Assembly (NCBI GenBank): GCA_003008705.1
Contig: PDUO01000021.1
Location: forward strand, 2,766 to 66,765
DNA from: Pezicula radicicola
Taxonomy: Eukaryota; Ascomycota; Leotiomycetes; Helotiales; Dermateaceae
Length of the DNA: 64,000 nucleotides
Direction: 5' to 3'
Below, in pieces: positions 12,501-24,400 of the stretch. Position 1 is the stretch's first letter. Every line of letters begins with the position of its first letter. A program made the translations under genes and the position numbers. The notes under the pieces are model-generated. The model did not search any database. It worked only from the letters and a program-made list of their open reading frames with translations, and was not told where the DNA came from.

Positions 12501-14039
12501 AAGAGCTTGAACAGCTCGGCGTCTAATCCTGTTATTTGGTCGTATTCAACTCGCAACACCGATGGAAACTTGTCGAGTCCGGGGTCGGAAACCCATTTTT
12601 CATATAAGCGCATGTAGCTGAGCCAGGCGTAATCTTGACTGGACTGTTCAACACCAGACAAAATCGCTGCCTGCGCGCTGCGGGCTTTCCGAGCGTGAAA
12701 TTCGGCCCTCTCATACAAAGCTGAGGTTCGCAGAAGTGGTTAGCAGCAGGGACGAGATAATCTCAGATAGGACCTTGATGATTCTTCGTGTGGTAATATT
12801 TGAAGCCGAGAGCAAAGCAATTGATTCCTACGTACAAGAAACCGTCAACTTCTCAATATCTTCGGCCATCGCTGCCAACGAGTTGTATACTGGTTTGTAT
12901 TTCTGACCATCGGGCCTGTCGAATTTACAGACAGTTTTATGATCAGCACCTGAGATTGGAACGGACAGTTCATTTGTGATACCCAGACTGGCTGAGTCTT
13001 TGTCCACGATCTGACATGATCAGCTAGAGACCAACAATTGAAACTCTTGAACCTACCAGCTGATTTCCAATTTTGACAGTTTCGTAGAAAGTTCTGATTG
13101 ACAAGAACTTTGAAGCCGGCTGAATGAAACCCATCGATATTCTCGCAAACTCTGGAGAATTGCGCTTCAAGGCATTCACAAAGTTGGCATTCCCAATAGT
13201 CCCAAGGGTTGCGTAGCTCAAAGCATTGGTAGCCATATTCGCCCAGAATCCAAGGTCAGCTCCTCGATGAGGGACAGCGAAGAATATAGCAAATCTAGCT
13301 TGGTCTCTCAAATGACCCCAATGCTCGGAACGCTCGTTTGCGAGAATGAGAGCTCTTTTGACGACAACACCTCCCAAGCTATGAGCCACAAAAATGATTG
13401 GCCACTTCTTTGATGACTCCAACTGCCGCTCGCCATCTAAACGATTGATCAGATCCATGGCCGAGCCGTCAATATCTGCGACGGAATGAGAGAGAGCAAA
13501 TGCAGAGTCATAGCCAAAGGACATGACTCTAGCATTCTTCAGCTGCTCAGGGACGAAGTCTCTCAACCACATCGTACTTTTTTCCGTTGTGTCGTCAGTC
13601 CAAGTCTCCTCCCAATCACCGCCAAGACCATGGACTGCAACGATGCTAAAAGCTGTCAGCAATGAATTCGTAAGCCGTGCAAGCACAATCAGATTGAAAG
13701 GCATACTCAACAAGAGTTTCTTCGGCCGGCGGCTCATAGAGTATAAAGAGTCCGTATTTCTCCCTGGGCGGAAGCGGCTATAGAGTCAGCATCCACCCAA
13801 AAGATCAGATTTATTCAACAGGAGCATACATTAACAAGCGTAGTCACAGATTTAACATTTCTGCTCGAGGCTTCATTCGCATTCGAATCTGAGCCCAAGC
13901 CCGAACCCTCACTCCACTCAGCCTTCCTCTTACGCCCGAACAACTTCTTGCCCAAATCCACAGTATGCAAGGAAGAGAGAAGAGGTGGAAAAGGCGAGCT
14001 ATTGGAAGGGGGTTGAGGTGAGACGAAGGGTGAGCCCAA
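9517..14039 (-). pseudogene. Decayed NLR-like gene: alpha/beta hydrolase, NACHT, ankyrin
   Basis: Fungal STAND protein remnant. Exons 14039-13830, 13777-13707, 13645-13057, 13010-12836 and from 12720 encode an N-terminal SERAC1/PGAP1-like alpha/beta hydrolase: DIVAVHGLGGDWEETW, then the nucleophile elbow VAHSLGGVVVK. Next comes a segment resembling the C-terminal half of a NACHT module (RRPKWLVIGRPYKDT), then a full NACHT with Walker A GKPGSGKSTL and Walker B FLLVLDGFDE. A helical arm with an acidic patch follows, and a short ankyrin-like tail (CRNGHLNAVRTLV). The reading is broken by TGA at 12248-12250 and TGA at 10314-10316, each with coding sense continuing in the same frame. Frame changes occur near 11925, 11230 and 9850. 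I found no introns that fix these. The family normally acts as a cytosolic sensor in regulated cell death. Unrecognised introns could explain one or two breaks, but not all. Confidence 0.75.
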
Positions 14040-15118
14040 ACGAGACTGAGGGTTGTCAGATGCATTGGCGGTGGCTAAAGGCTAGGGTGTAAAAATAGCA
14101 AGTTCCTGCTCGAGTATAATCGTCGGCGGCTGGTTAGTCCGTTCCGGAGCCTCTCTACATCGCATTTGCTCCTCGTCGGTGAAGGCTGGATATACAAAAT
14201 CTGATTATTGAGCTCTAGTTGACCAGCCTTTTCGCAGATTACTTTATGTGAACACCCAAGAGAAAGGAGGACAATTAGTTTTGCGAGGATATCGGGCATA
14301 GTTATCTAAACTGCACTCAAGATACAAGAATAATGAATGACTAGCACAGCCACGCCAATAATTACGAGAAATTAACAAAAGTATCGAACTCAAAAAGCTG
14401 TGGTGCAAACCCCTCGAAACCATCTAGTATACTAGCGGGGTAAGGTAATCTACAAAATAAACAGGATTGAAAGCAGACACCTGAATCCCGTCTCTAGAGT
14501 TGTCCGGCAGTGGATATCTGATGAGTGAATCTATAGCTGCAGTGCGAATAATAGTATTGGAAGAAACCAACTACGAGTTCGATATTCAACTAAACTCATG
14601 CCTTAGATCGGCGAAACTAGGAATAGTTCAACAAATATGCTTTGACCCCTTAAATTGTAAGTTACTTTTATTATGTCAAGATTCATGACAAAAGATTTCT
14701 CGTGGGAGAGTAAATATCCGAAGAGTAACTTCAGGGGACCGTAACCCCGGCACAACGTGATGAATGTGTTGCTGGAAGAAAAGGGGTCAGATTATGTTCA
14801 AGCAGGAGGGGCGCCTCAATAGATCGAGCCAGTGCAGAACCTCCGAGGATAGGCTACATGTACAATGGTGTGAAGATATATCGCGAGGAAACTTGCAACG
14901 CAGCAGAGGAGCAAATTCACTTGCCGTTGTCGAAGGATCTCTCATCGTGATTGACGTTTCCAGCATGGCAGCAACCACCTAGGAAACCACCTGGCCCAAC
15001 TTCTGCTGGGCCCTAAGAAATCGTTCCGCTCTATCGGCACAACATCCAGCAAGTCAGGGCCGAGACGAGCGTGATATATGTCTTCTACAGGCATGGCAGT
15101 AATCATGAACTTCTACTC
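14040..15118. other. Intergenic region
   Basis: Only short frames without family features. No repeat or RNA gene was recognised. Confidence 0.5.
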
Positions 15119-16832
15119 CTACACCTCCCTTGTCCATGCTCTCCTCGTCTGATAAAATCCTCCGCCCAAAAGCCAAACTATGATCAAGATAGCCGCCTGT
15201 ACAGGAGCAAAGATGGCACCCCTCACGACGACAAACCCACTCACCACCGCAAAAATTGCCGGAATCAGCACAAAAGGTTTATACGGCCGGTACAGGTCCG
15301 GTTCGCGAAATCGCAAGACGATTGCGGCCAGAACGGTCAGAAAGAAGAAGGAATATTCGCCCAGGCCGTTGAACGTGAGGAGAGCGCGGAAGTTTCCAAA
15401 GAGAATGTACGGCGTTGAGAGGATGGTTGAGAGGAGCAGGGCATTGAGAGGAGCGTCGGACTTGACCGACGAGTGGGCAATTGGGTCAGATTTGGTGCCA
15501 ACCTGTCCAACTAAAGCAAAAAAGCGAGGGAGCCAGTTCTTGTTCGCAGCGGCAACTGTCATGCGGCCGACCACGAAGGAATTTCCAAGCAGGGAACCCG
15601 CCACCACCAGGCACACCAGAATTGCCGCTACGATGCCGAAACTGGGGCCCATGAGTCGACTTATGGCGGTCTTTTCGACTTGATGTTAGTCGCAAAACCG
15701 TTTATGCGGCACGATGTGAGACTTACCACAGCCACGCTGTCAGTTGTAGAAACTAGGTTCCATGGAAGGAGGATATAGTAGGCTGCATTTGCAGCAATGA
15801 AACAAAGTATGATAGTCGGAATAGCAGTATTAATGGCGAGTGGGAGCTGGCGGGCTGGCGCCGAAAGTTCAGCCGTAATATAAATCGCCTACAGGATATA
15901 AGTTTCCTCTTCATTCGGCAGCCGGGACGCAACTCACCTTGTCCCATCCCGAATACGCCCACAACGCTCCATAGAGCGCCGTAGAATAGTGCCCAAGCAT
16001 TTCCCATGTACTCACCTTTCTCCAGTCAATCGTACTCCCATCGGAGGCTATACTGTTCCTAAACCCAAACCAGGGCTTTGTCAACCAATCCCTTCCTCCA
16101 ACATCCTGATTCGGATCGGACACTCCAAGAATCACGACCACTATACTCGCCACCACAACTCCCAAAATGCTGACAAACTTGGTCACGACAAAGAAGTTAT
16201 TCAGTCGAGTGCTTGCTCTTGTACTAATGGAGTTCGCCCCATTTATGACGACCAGGACGAGGACGGACAAGAGCTTGTGCTCCATCCTTCCGGCCTGATC
16301 GGTTACGCCCGCAGCAGAGAAGATGCTCTCTATAAAGACAATGCTCAGGATTGCAAGCGTCGCAGGCATAACGGCAACGATCCACGTCCAGGCTGCCAAG
16401 AAGCCGAAGACGCCGCCGAAGATGTGCTGGAGATATGGCTGCACGCCCCCTAAATACGAGATTCAGCCTCTCGGCCCATTTGTTATGAGCCGATGTACGC
16501 AACAGACCTTCTCCTGGAATTGCAGTGCCCAGCTCGGCCAAGGTAGTCGCTCCGGTCCAAGCAAGTACACCGCCAACCAGCCATATGACCAAGGCCGCAC
16601 CAGGCGAGGGAACATTCGCATCAATCGATCCAGGAGATGTGAAGATGCCGCTTCCAATGACAACGCTTATGACGATGGCGAACGCCTCGATGGCCCCAAG
16701 ATTCCGCGTAAATGTGCCTTGCTCTGGAGCTGCGGACACAGCGGTCCCGTCTGCTGCACCATACTGCGGCTCCCCGTGGTCTACGAGGAGTGGCGTTTGG
16801 GTTCCATCATCGAACTGATCGCTTTGAGGCAT
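15119..16832 (-). CDS. APC-superfamily amino-acid permease (LAT / methionine permease-like)
   Basis: Plasma-membrane amino-acid/proton symporter of the APC superfamily, closest in style to fungal high-affinity methionine permeases. Four exons (16832-16508, 16449-15938, 15888-15727, 15670-15119) sum to 1551 nt, giving 516 residues, the usual length. A short cytosolic N-terminus precedes the first helix with the signature VVIGSGIFTSPGSI. Later landmarks are GATTLAELGTAIPG, a long hydrophobic block with ILSIVFIESIF, YGALWAYSGWDK, and the late segment NSFVVGRMTVAAANKNWLPR. Twelve membrane segments are plausible. Introns of 58, 49 and 56 nt have good GT donors. It stands alone beside a transposon, with no evidence tying it to the PKS locus. 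The substrate is an inference from the family. Confidence 0.88.
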
Positions 16833-16959
16833 TGTTTGAAGGTATCGTTTGCATTCCAGAGGAGAAAGGCTTGCTCATGGTGTCAGATCAGACAGACGAT
16901 GACGTGACCGCCAGTCAGTGACAGGATGTTGCTTAAGTAATCGGATTACTCGTATCACT

Positions 16960-18390
16960 AGGGGCTGACATAATTGATGGTTTTAGCGGTAAGTGTACAT
17001 ACCCTAAAACAACAACACTACTACTATCAAGTCAAATCATTATAACTCTACACAATGGCTCCAACAACACGCGCAATTGCAAATAGAAAGCCTTATTATA
17101 GTAAAGAAAATGATACACTAACAAAGATTCGATTCTTCGACGCCTACGACAAAAGACAGGCATTTCACTCCTTAAAAGACATTGCTAGCAATACCTATAC
17201 CCCCTATTCAAATGCGCGTCGATGGCTCTAACAACGATAAGACATAGGCTCCCTAGCCTATCGCTATACGCGCAAGATGTTAGAGAACCTTAGCAGACAT
17301 CTAGAAGTATTAAAAGAGACGTGTTAGATGCTTGTTTCCCTGTTGCGAAACCCTGTACGAAACCAGCTCTATAAAGCCCAAATCGAATACTACGAATTGA
17401 ATGTTAAACCCCGAACCCTTTAACGCCGACTTAAGAAGACTACAAAACGAGCTCAAAGATACAAACAGGCATATGTAAAGAAGGAAATAGCACCAAAAAA
17501 CAAGAGATTACGGGAGATATATAGTCGTAAGAATAAATCAATCAAGAGCTTTTAGCAATACATCTTCTTTACAGACGAGGCACATATTAATCCTTCTTCT
17601 ATAGGTCAAGGACATATACTTAGGGAACAAGGGACACGTCTTGATGCTAAAAACATACAAGAAAGGCCTAAGAGATCAAAGGTTCGATTACATATTGCTG
17701 CTTAGTGTAATTAGCATAAAAAGGCTCTAGAACTTCAATTCTACAATAACGAAAACGATGCTATTATTAAGCCTAAACCTCTACTAAAGCTAAGGAAGTC
17801 GAAATACGAATCAGACGCTAAATTTAATACACGTTTATTACAATAGCAAGCTTCTATTCCTTACAAGAAAGAAGTTAAACCTAAGGGCAACGTAATAACA
17901 CAAAAGTATTATACTAAGCGTCTATTACTAATATATATTAAGGCAATTCAAAAGGCACAAAGGAGTAACCTAGATAACGCCTTTAAATATATGTTACAAG
18001 AAGATAGAGATCCTTTACATAGTATAAAGAAGGAAGGCCTTGTGTACTAATTAAAAACCTAAAACAAGATTAGAAACCTCTTCTACCCTCTACAGAGCCC
18101 TGATTTAAATCTAATAGAAGCTTGTTAGAATATATTAAAGCAAAGAATGCGCAAAAGAAGTTAGGAGACAATAGAGGAGCTAAAAGAGGTATTACAAGAT
18201 AAATAGAAGAAGATTACAATGCAGGAAGTACAAAGACGCATTACAGAAATGCCCGACCGATGCAAAAGACTAGTAAAAACAGGTAGCAAGCCCATAAAGT
18301 CAGAGTTGTAGTAATGTAATTAGAATAATTCATCATTTTAATAGGGTATGTAAGCACTTACCGCTAAAACCATCAATTATGTCAGCCCCT
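16960..18390 (+). mobile_element. Tc1/mariner element with RIP-inactivated transposase
   Basis: An element of about 1.43 kb bounded by inverted repeats of about 47 bp (left end starts AGGGGCTGACATAATTGATG; the right end is its reverse complement). A single uninterrupted register from the ATG at 17055 to about 18311 encodes a DDE transposase: an HTH-like N-terminus, then FFTDEAHI, QEDRDP and SPDLNLIEA carrying the catalytic acidic residues. The frame has no indels but about a dozen TAG or TAA codons, many where the family would have Trp or Gln. That is the expected result of C-to-T change at CpA (RIP). The right flank no longer shows the TA seen at the left. It is dead as an autonomous element. 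Confidence 0.88.
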
Positions 18391-19144
18391 GGTGGTATCT
18401 CAGAGGCTACTTAGGGTTACTTATCGCCTAACGGTGAATGGAACAGTATCATACAGTAGCGCCATGGTCGTAACCTTAAATATTCCAATCTTCCACAAGA
18501 GAACATGTCCTCTACAGATACAAATAATTCCCTCTCCGGATGAATGGAGATAAACTACTTTCATATTACATAGATGTTGTAGAAATACAGTTATATAAAC
18601 CTGGCATGAAATACAAAGCCTGTCAATGGCTCTTTCTTAACGTCCCGGATGTCAGTTATTACCAATGCACCCCTTCACCATCATCTCCTGCCCCTTGACG
18701 AATATTAGCGTACGTATCCGCCGGGTCGGAGACTTTACGAGGGCCCTAGCTGGCGCCGTTGGAGCCGGCCACACACAAGCCAAGCTGTCGGGAGAGCTAG
18801 ACCCAATGGGAATATATGAGATTGCGTCACAACTGCCTTACCCAACGTGTCGATGCGGCTACTGCCAGTAACGTCAAGCTCAACCCCGTTGGAGCAGATC
18901 AGAATCCTCACTCGAAAATGAAGGCGCGGACGAATTTGTGCGTCTAGATTTCAATAAACTGCTCTGTGGTATGCGTCATAGAATTTTGAATGGTATATAC
19001 ATGGAGGGATTCAAACGGTCATCGGAGATGGACCTACTTTTGTAGGCTAGCTCATTCTGCGGTGTGAATACTCGATGAGGGCACAACAGAATACGACTCT
19101 GGAGTGAACTCTGGCTCTTTCCCTTGCATGCTAGCCGGATCCAT
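18391..19144. other. Intergenic region
   Basis: Nothing recognised beyond short frames. The flanks belong to the transposon on the left and the 3' end of the DUF3883-like gene on the right. Confidence 0.5.
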
Positions 19145-20640
19145 CTAAAGACGCAAGTTTATTCTATCTGTATCAGGGTTGAAGACATGGAGGATGATAT
19201 AGACCTTAGTAAATGGTTGCCCATCCGTCAATGTCATGCGATGCATCTGATTCAGGTCAGTTATCAACCATAAAGCCGGATCTTGATCTCACGTACCCTT
19301 TGACATTGACTCTTGCTTAAGAAGAAACGAGTACCATACTCCTTCGTAGATGTTTTGACCTCAAGGAAATACTTGGGTGGGGTAGTATTGCTCCAGACTT
19401 TGCGATCCAAGTATCCGTTTTCAATTAGCAGCTTTGTGAAGCCACCATATTGAGTATCATTGTACGTGATATCAGCAGTCTCGGCCCCCTTCCATGGCTC
19501 CATCTCTCTGTAATCATCGTGCACAGTCACGTACTTGCGAATTGTACTTTCCCAATTTCGAGTCTTCGGGTAGCCCTCGCCAAAGTTTAGGAGTGGAGGT
19601 TCTAGGCGCTTCAATATTTCAAAAACCTAGAAGTCAGTTCCTAATACAAGACCAGTTCTACTTCCAAAGACCAACTTACATATAGCTCCCCTGCTGTGCC
19701 TACTCTCATGTCATGAGCAAGCCGGTTCTCACTTCGAACACCGAAAGGCAGGTCATAGTTCGGTGGGTCTTCGGACAATTTTACGGGAAGTGCGTTCAAC
19801 AAATCTTGAACATCGAAGGCTCCCTTGCTTGGAAACCCACCGCGCTTACCTTTCGCAGCATTTATTACACCCCCCTAAATAAATGTTATGCCGTGGGTCC
19901 GTAACGTGGCCTTACTAGTTGTATAGAGCTAATAGAGAGTGTGCTAAGATTGTTGGAATTCCACGGATTTTGCTTTAAGTGGACTTAAGCTACTACATTT
20001 AGTCTACGTAATTGCCCGAGTAAACCTACACTACGACCTACCGGATAACATTTATTTAGGGGGGGGAGAGTACAGTAGCTTGCGATAGTCTGCTGTCTGC
20101 TATCGACACTGAACAAGAATGGCGTAATATCTTCGTTCACTGACGATTGACTCCGTCTTGGTGATGCACCCTGGATCATAGGAGGCTGATGCAGCTCAGC
20201 GCACTGGGCTTGATCACTAGAACTATGGCCTGCTTGAGGAGATGGTGAAGGCGTGGATAGATAGCGAGCGGATCTGAATGCTGACGAGGCGTACTCGGGT
20301 GCTGGGGATCCGATCTGTGTTCGAGATTCATCTGAAAGACCTGCGTTGGAATATGTCCTTGTCTCAGACGTGCTCGACAAGTTATCTGGAATGTCCAGGA
20401 CGTATTCGTCTGCAAATGATACCCGGACTATTCTAGTATCCTCGAGTATGTCGTTGATTATGAGATCACTGCAATTCAATATATCTACAACGATTCCGAC
20501 AGCTCCGGGTCCTGGCTTTGTTGTAGGGCTTCCGCTTAATTCTGTCATAACCGTGCTTAGAAGCCTAACAGGTAGTAGGCGGCGGTAACATAGTTCTCGG
20601 TCTTTTAGATCTTTTAGGACATAAATTAGAGTTTTAAATG
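19145..20640 (-). pseudogene. DUF3883-domain gene interrupted by a MITE
   Basis: C-terminal part of a large fungal protein carrying a DUF3883-like (nuclease-fold) module. After the insertion the frame reads PFGVRSENRLAHDMRVGTAG and ELY. A short intron follows, then FEILKRLEPPLLNFGEGY, the conserved PWKGAETADITY and YFLEVKTSTKEYGTRFFLSK. A 45-nt intron (19246/19297 borders) leads to MHRMTLTDGQPFTKVYIIL and the stop at 19145. Upstream of the insertion (20548-20073) is a low-complexity Ser/Pro-rich linker and, further up, LIYVLKDLKDREL. The 203-bp TA-flanked element at 19868-20070 separates the halves, and the upstream start is not visible. With the element excluded, the upstream frame meets a GTAAGC donor shortly beyond, so insertion was at or near an exon end. 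Role unknown. Confidence 0.68.
19868..20070. mobile_element. 203-bp MITE, C-rich inverted termini, TA target duplication
   Basis: Left end CACCCCCCTAAATAAATGTT and right end (reverse complement) CTCTCCCCCCCTAAATAAAT match over the C-run and AAATAAATGTTAT. TA flanks both sides. There is no coding capacity. The termini resemble those of the elements at 30644-31070 and 35538-35611. Confidence 0.85.
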
Positions 20641-21409
20641 ATCTTCTTTGATGTATAGTGTGCTCTTGTCAAGTGTCGATTGAACCTTCTTGCTATTCTA
20701 GGTTACCTTAAGTTTTATAGGTATCTAGAGTTCGAGGGCTTCGCTAGTGGAAAACACATCTAGTCTATCTATCAATAAAAAATCAACAAGACAAACGGTA
20801 CCTGAAAAGAGCATAGGCCCTCCGCCTCAGACTTGTTGTCAAGATATGATCTGGCTCGATTGAGTCGCTTGCTTCGCCCGTGAATGCAGTTACCTGCTCG
20901 ACAATATTAGACAAATATAGATCCTCAATATTGCAAGCAGCAAGAAAAGGTTGAAGTTGACGAACATCTTCGATCTCAGGGAAGTCTAGAACATTATATA
21001 ATAGTTCTTTGTAGCTTTAGCTTAAAATAATAATCTTTTATTTAATTAAATTACTATAAGAAATAAGTATATTATTAGAACTATTATAAATATTTATTCT
21101 TTTAAGATAATTATAATTATTTAAGTATAAGAAGATAAGAGTTATATATAAAAGATATTTATAATATATAAGATACTAGTTAAGGGTAGAGATTTTAGCC
21201 ACAAGGGAGGCTCTACTTATTAAAGCCAGGGGGGTGGTATTTACTCGTATATATTAGTGAGTCGTAGGTAGGTTAGTTATAATTAGTGTATAAGACGAGC
21301 GCACGTTATACGGGGTTAGTGGTCGAAGCTAGAGGGTGGTATAAATATAGTTTTCGAAAGCACTATCCTTAGGAATAGTGCCTCGAACATTCACCTCTAT
21401 ATTAGTAAC
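20641..21409. other. Intergenic region with AT-rich patch
   Basis: AT-rich, RIP-like sequence lies at about 20990-21200. Upstream exons of the DUF3883 gene may extend into 20640-20950, but I cannot place them. Confidence 0.5.
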
Positions 21410-24400
21410 CTATGGTACCTTTACTTGTAGAATCTGGTTATATTTAACACGTTCCTCCGGCAGGGTGCCATTCTGGGCAATCTCCATTTGCGAATTACCT
21501 GTCTGCTTCGAACGCAATGATTTAATGGCTAAGCTGGCGAGTTGTTCAAGAGTACTAAAAGCCCTCCGGTTAGTATGTTCGAGCGATCACTTTACTAAAT
21601 AATACAGATTGGTTTAGCTTACGATTGCATGATCTCTAGCACACTGACTTCGAGGCTCAGGTGCTGACGACACCAATTTCGCAGCTCAATGGAAACGAGT
21701 GAGTCTACACCAAGATTGCTAAGTGGCGTATTAACAGCAATATCTTCCTCCGATCGCATGAGGAAGCTAAAAAGCGTTCTACCAATCACGAGGGCGAGCG
21801 TTGCGGCAATCGGATTGGACAGGCCAGATGCCAGAAGTTGCTCTAACTCCTCGTTCTGTGTCGATGCGTTTGCTCTGGCATCTGTTTTCTCTAGGTTGCG
21901 ATAGATGCTGAGACGGATATCACGACGCCAGATGAGCCTGTTGGTTGGCTCGTCTAGCGGGCTCGTGGACCGCAGACCCACGCCCATGGTTGCAGGATTC
22001 GTGAAAGCGCTTAGCGGACTCTGAGCCCAGACAAGAACGGACTTGGAGCGGAAAATAGCCAGCTGAAGTGCGTCCAGGTATGCCTGTTCGTCCATGGCGT
22101 AGACATTCATCGATTTCATGCTCTCCAAGATTGCCGGAGAGTCGGCAACATAACCAACATCAGTGATGGGTCCCATGTCGAGAGCTGACGCCGGCAGGCT
22201 AAGACCTTGTCTGTATTGGACAAAGGCGTCCAGAAATGTGTTTGATGCCGCATAATTGGCTTGTCCCCACTGACCGACCATGCCACTAAAGGAGCTCAAG
22301 AGGACAAAGAAGTCGAGATTGACGTCCACAAGCACATTGTGTAGATTCCAGGCACCAGTTACTCTGGGACCCATAACGGCTTGCCAATCCTCATATGGCA
22401 TATCTCTGGTTGCGTGGTCCTAAGAACAATTAGCATCTCACCAAAGGTATCCTCGAGGTACACTCGCCTTCAGGACCATAGCGCCATGAATTACTCCAGC
22501 TATTGGCTGCTTGGCTTTCTTGACGGCTTGCCGTACCGTAGATTCATTTTCAACGGAGCCTACGATAAGAATTACTGAGCAGCCTAAAGCCTCGATTTCG
22601 GCGAAGAAGGATTCGCTCGACGGTGTTCGTCCTCTACGGGATATCAAAACAAGATGTCTAACCCCGTTGCCAACCATCCACCTCGCTGTCGACAGGCCTA
22701 ATCCCCCTAGGCCCCCAGTGATGATGTACGAGGCGTCGCAGTTGAAGCAAATATCGCGTCGCGTAGACACAGTGGAGAGGTCCTTAGGCTCCGTTGTCAT
22801 TTCGAGGACGACCTTTCCGATATGGTTTCCTTTCTGCATGTATCGGAACATATCCTCACTCTCGGTTGCTGTGAAGACCGTGACTGGGGATATAGGCTGG
22901 ATGTTGCCGTTCCGAAAGAGTTGGACAATTCTTTGTAGGAAGCTGTGATGCGCGATTAGTATGAGGGAGCGCTAAGAGGCGAGACAACCTACGATTTCCA
23001 GAGCTGAGGTTGCTGCAGATATATGTGCGACAAATCGATACCAATGTAGCTGCGGTTATCTTCAAATGGTTGCAAGGACACTTTACCTCGTCCAACCAGA
23101 TCGCGCTTGCCAATTTCTAGCAGTGTTCCGAATTCGCCGACGCATTGCCAGGAGTAATGTAGAAGCTCTCCTGACAACGAGTTCAGACACAAATCTACAC
23201 CTCGACCGTTGGTGGCACGCATAACGTCAGGAAAGAATTACGGACTCCGCGAGTCAAAGATGTCTGAAGGTGGTATGCCAAACATTTTGGTTAGGTAACG
23301 CCGCTTCTCCACAGTGCCAACCGTTGCGAAAATCTACAGGTTGAAGTCAGTCGCGATCAGTAAGCAAGGCCGAAGGAAAAGAGATACCTTAGCTTCCATC
23401 ATCCGACATAGCTGAATTGCAGCAATGCCAACACCGCCACAAGCCGAATGTATGAGGACCGTTTGCCCCTTCCCCATCCTGCCAACGTCGATAAGCGAGC
23501 GTAGAGCGGTCGCGTAGACACAGGGCATCGTTGCTGCATCGACGAAGCTTAGATCACCTGGTATTTTGACGCAGGTCATTTCCTTGCACACAACGTACGA
23601 GGCGAAACAGTGGATAGATACGGCCATAACCCGATCACCAACTTGGAAGCCACTGACCGCGCTGCCAACGGCCTCTACCGTTCCTGCAGTTTCGATACCA
23701 ATGGCGGCCGCATCAATTCCAAGGGCAGGTGTGTCGACAACTCCCATTGCAATCAGTAGATCTTTGAAGTTCATGCCCGTCGCGCCCACTCTAATTAGAA
23801 CTTCGTCTGCTTCTAGTGGGCCCATTTCCTGGTTCACATAGCGAAGTGTCTGCAGGAGCCCTCTAGTACCGATCTCGAGTCTAGCATTCTGATTAAGCTG
23901 TGATGCCGAGGCTCGGACAAGCTCGTCAGTTACAGAGATCCAATGGAAACGACCAACGTGAGGCACTCCATGCGATACAACGTACTCGAAGTCAGGATCG
24001 ATCTCACCAGTTCGATGTCGAGCCTGGAATTTCCTAAAGATTCGAGTGACTATGTGGCATGCGTCCCCAACCCGCTCAGGATCGTCTACTTCGACAGTGG
24101 CGAAATCTATGGACATCTCTGAGCGGATATTGCGCGCCAACCCAAGGATTTTGGCGAAGCGTGGGTCAGCGCATCCCATCTGGGTACAACGCGTAACCCA
24201 AAGCACATCCCGATTCTGGAGACCGGAGATCCATTTGATGAGCTGGTCGAAATTCTGTTTGGATATTCCGTCCAAGAACGGTTTCTCAAGCTCCAACCAC
24301 GAGACGACACTCCGACCATCGGGCAGCGGCTCTGACAGCTGTCGCCACTCAATATGGAACCCGTCGAGACGGAACGCTTCTGCGTATCGTTGCTGCAGAC

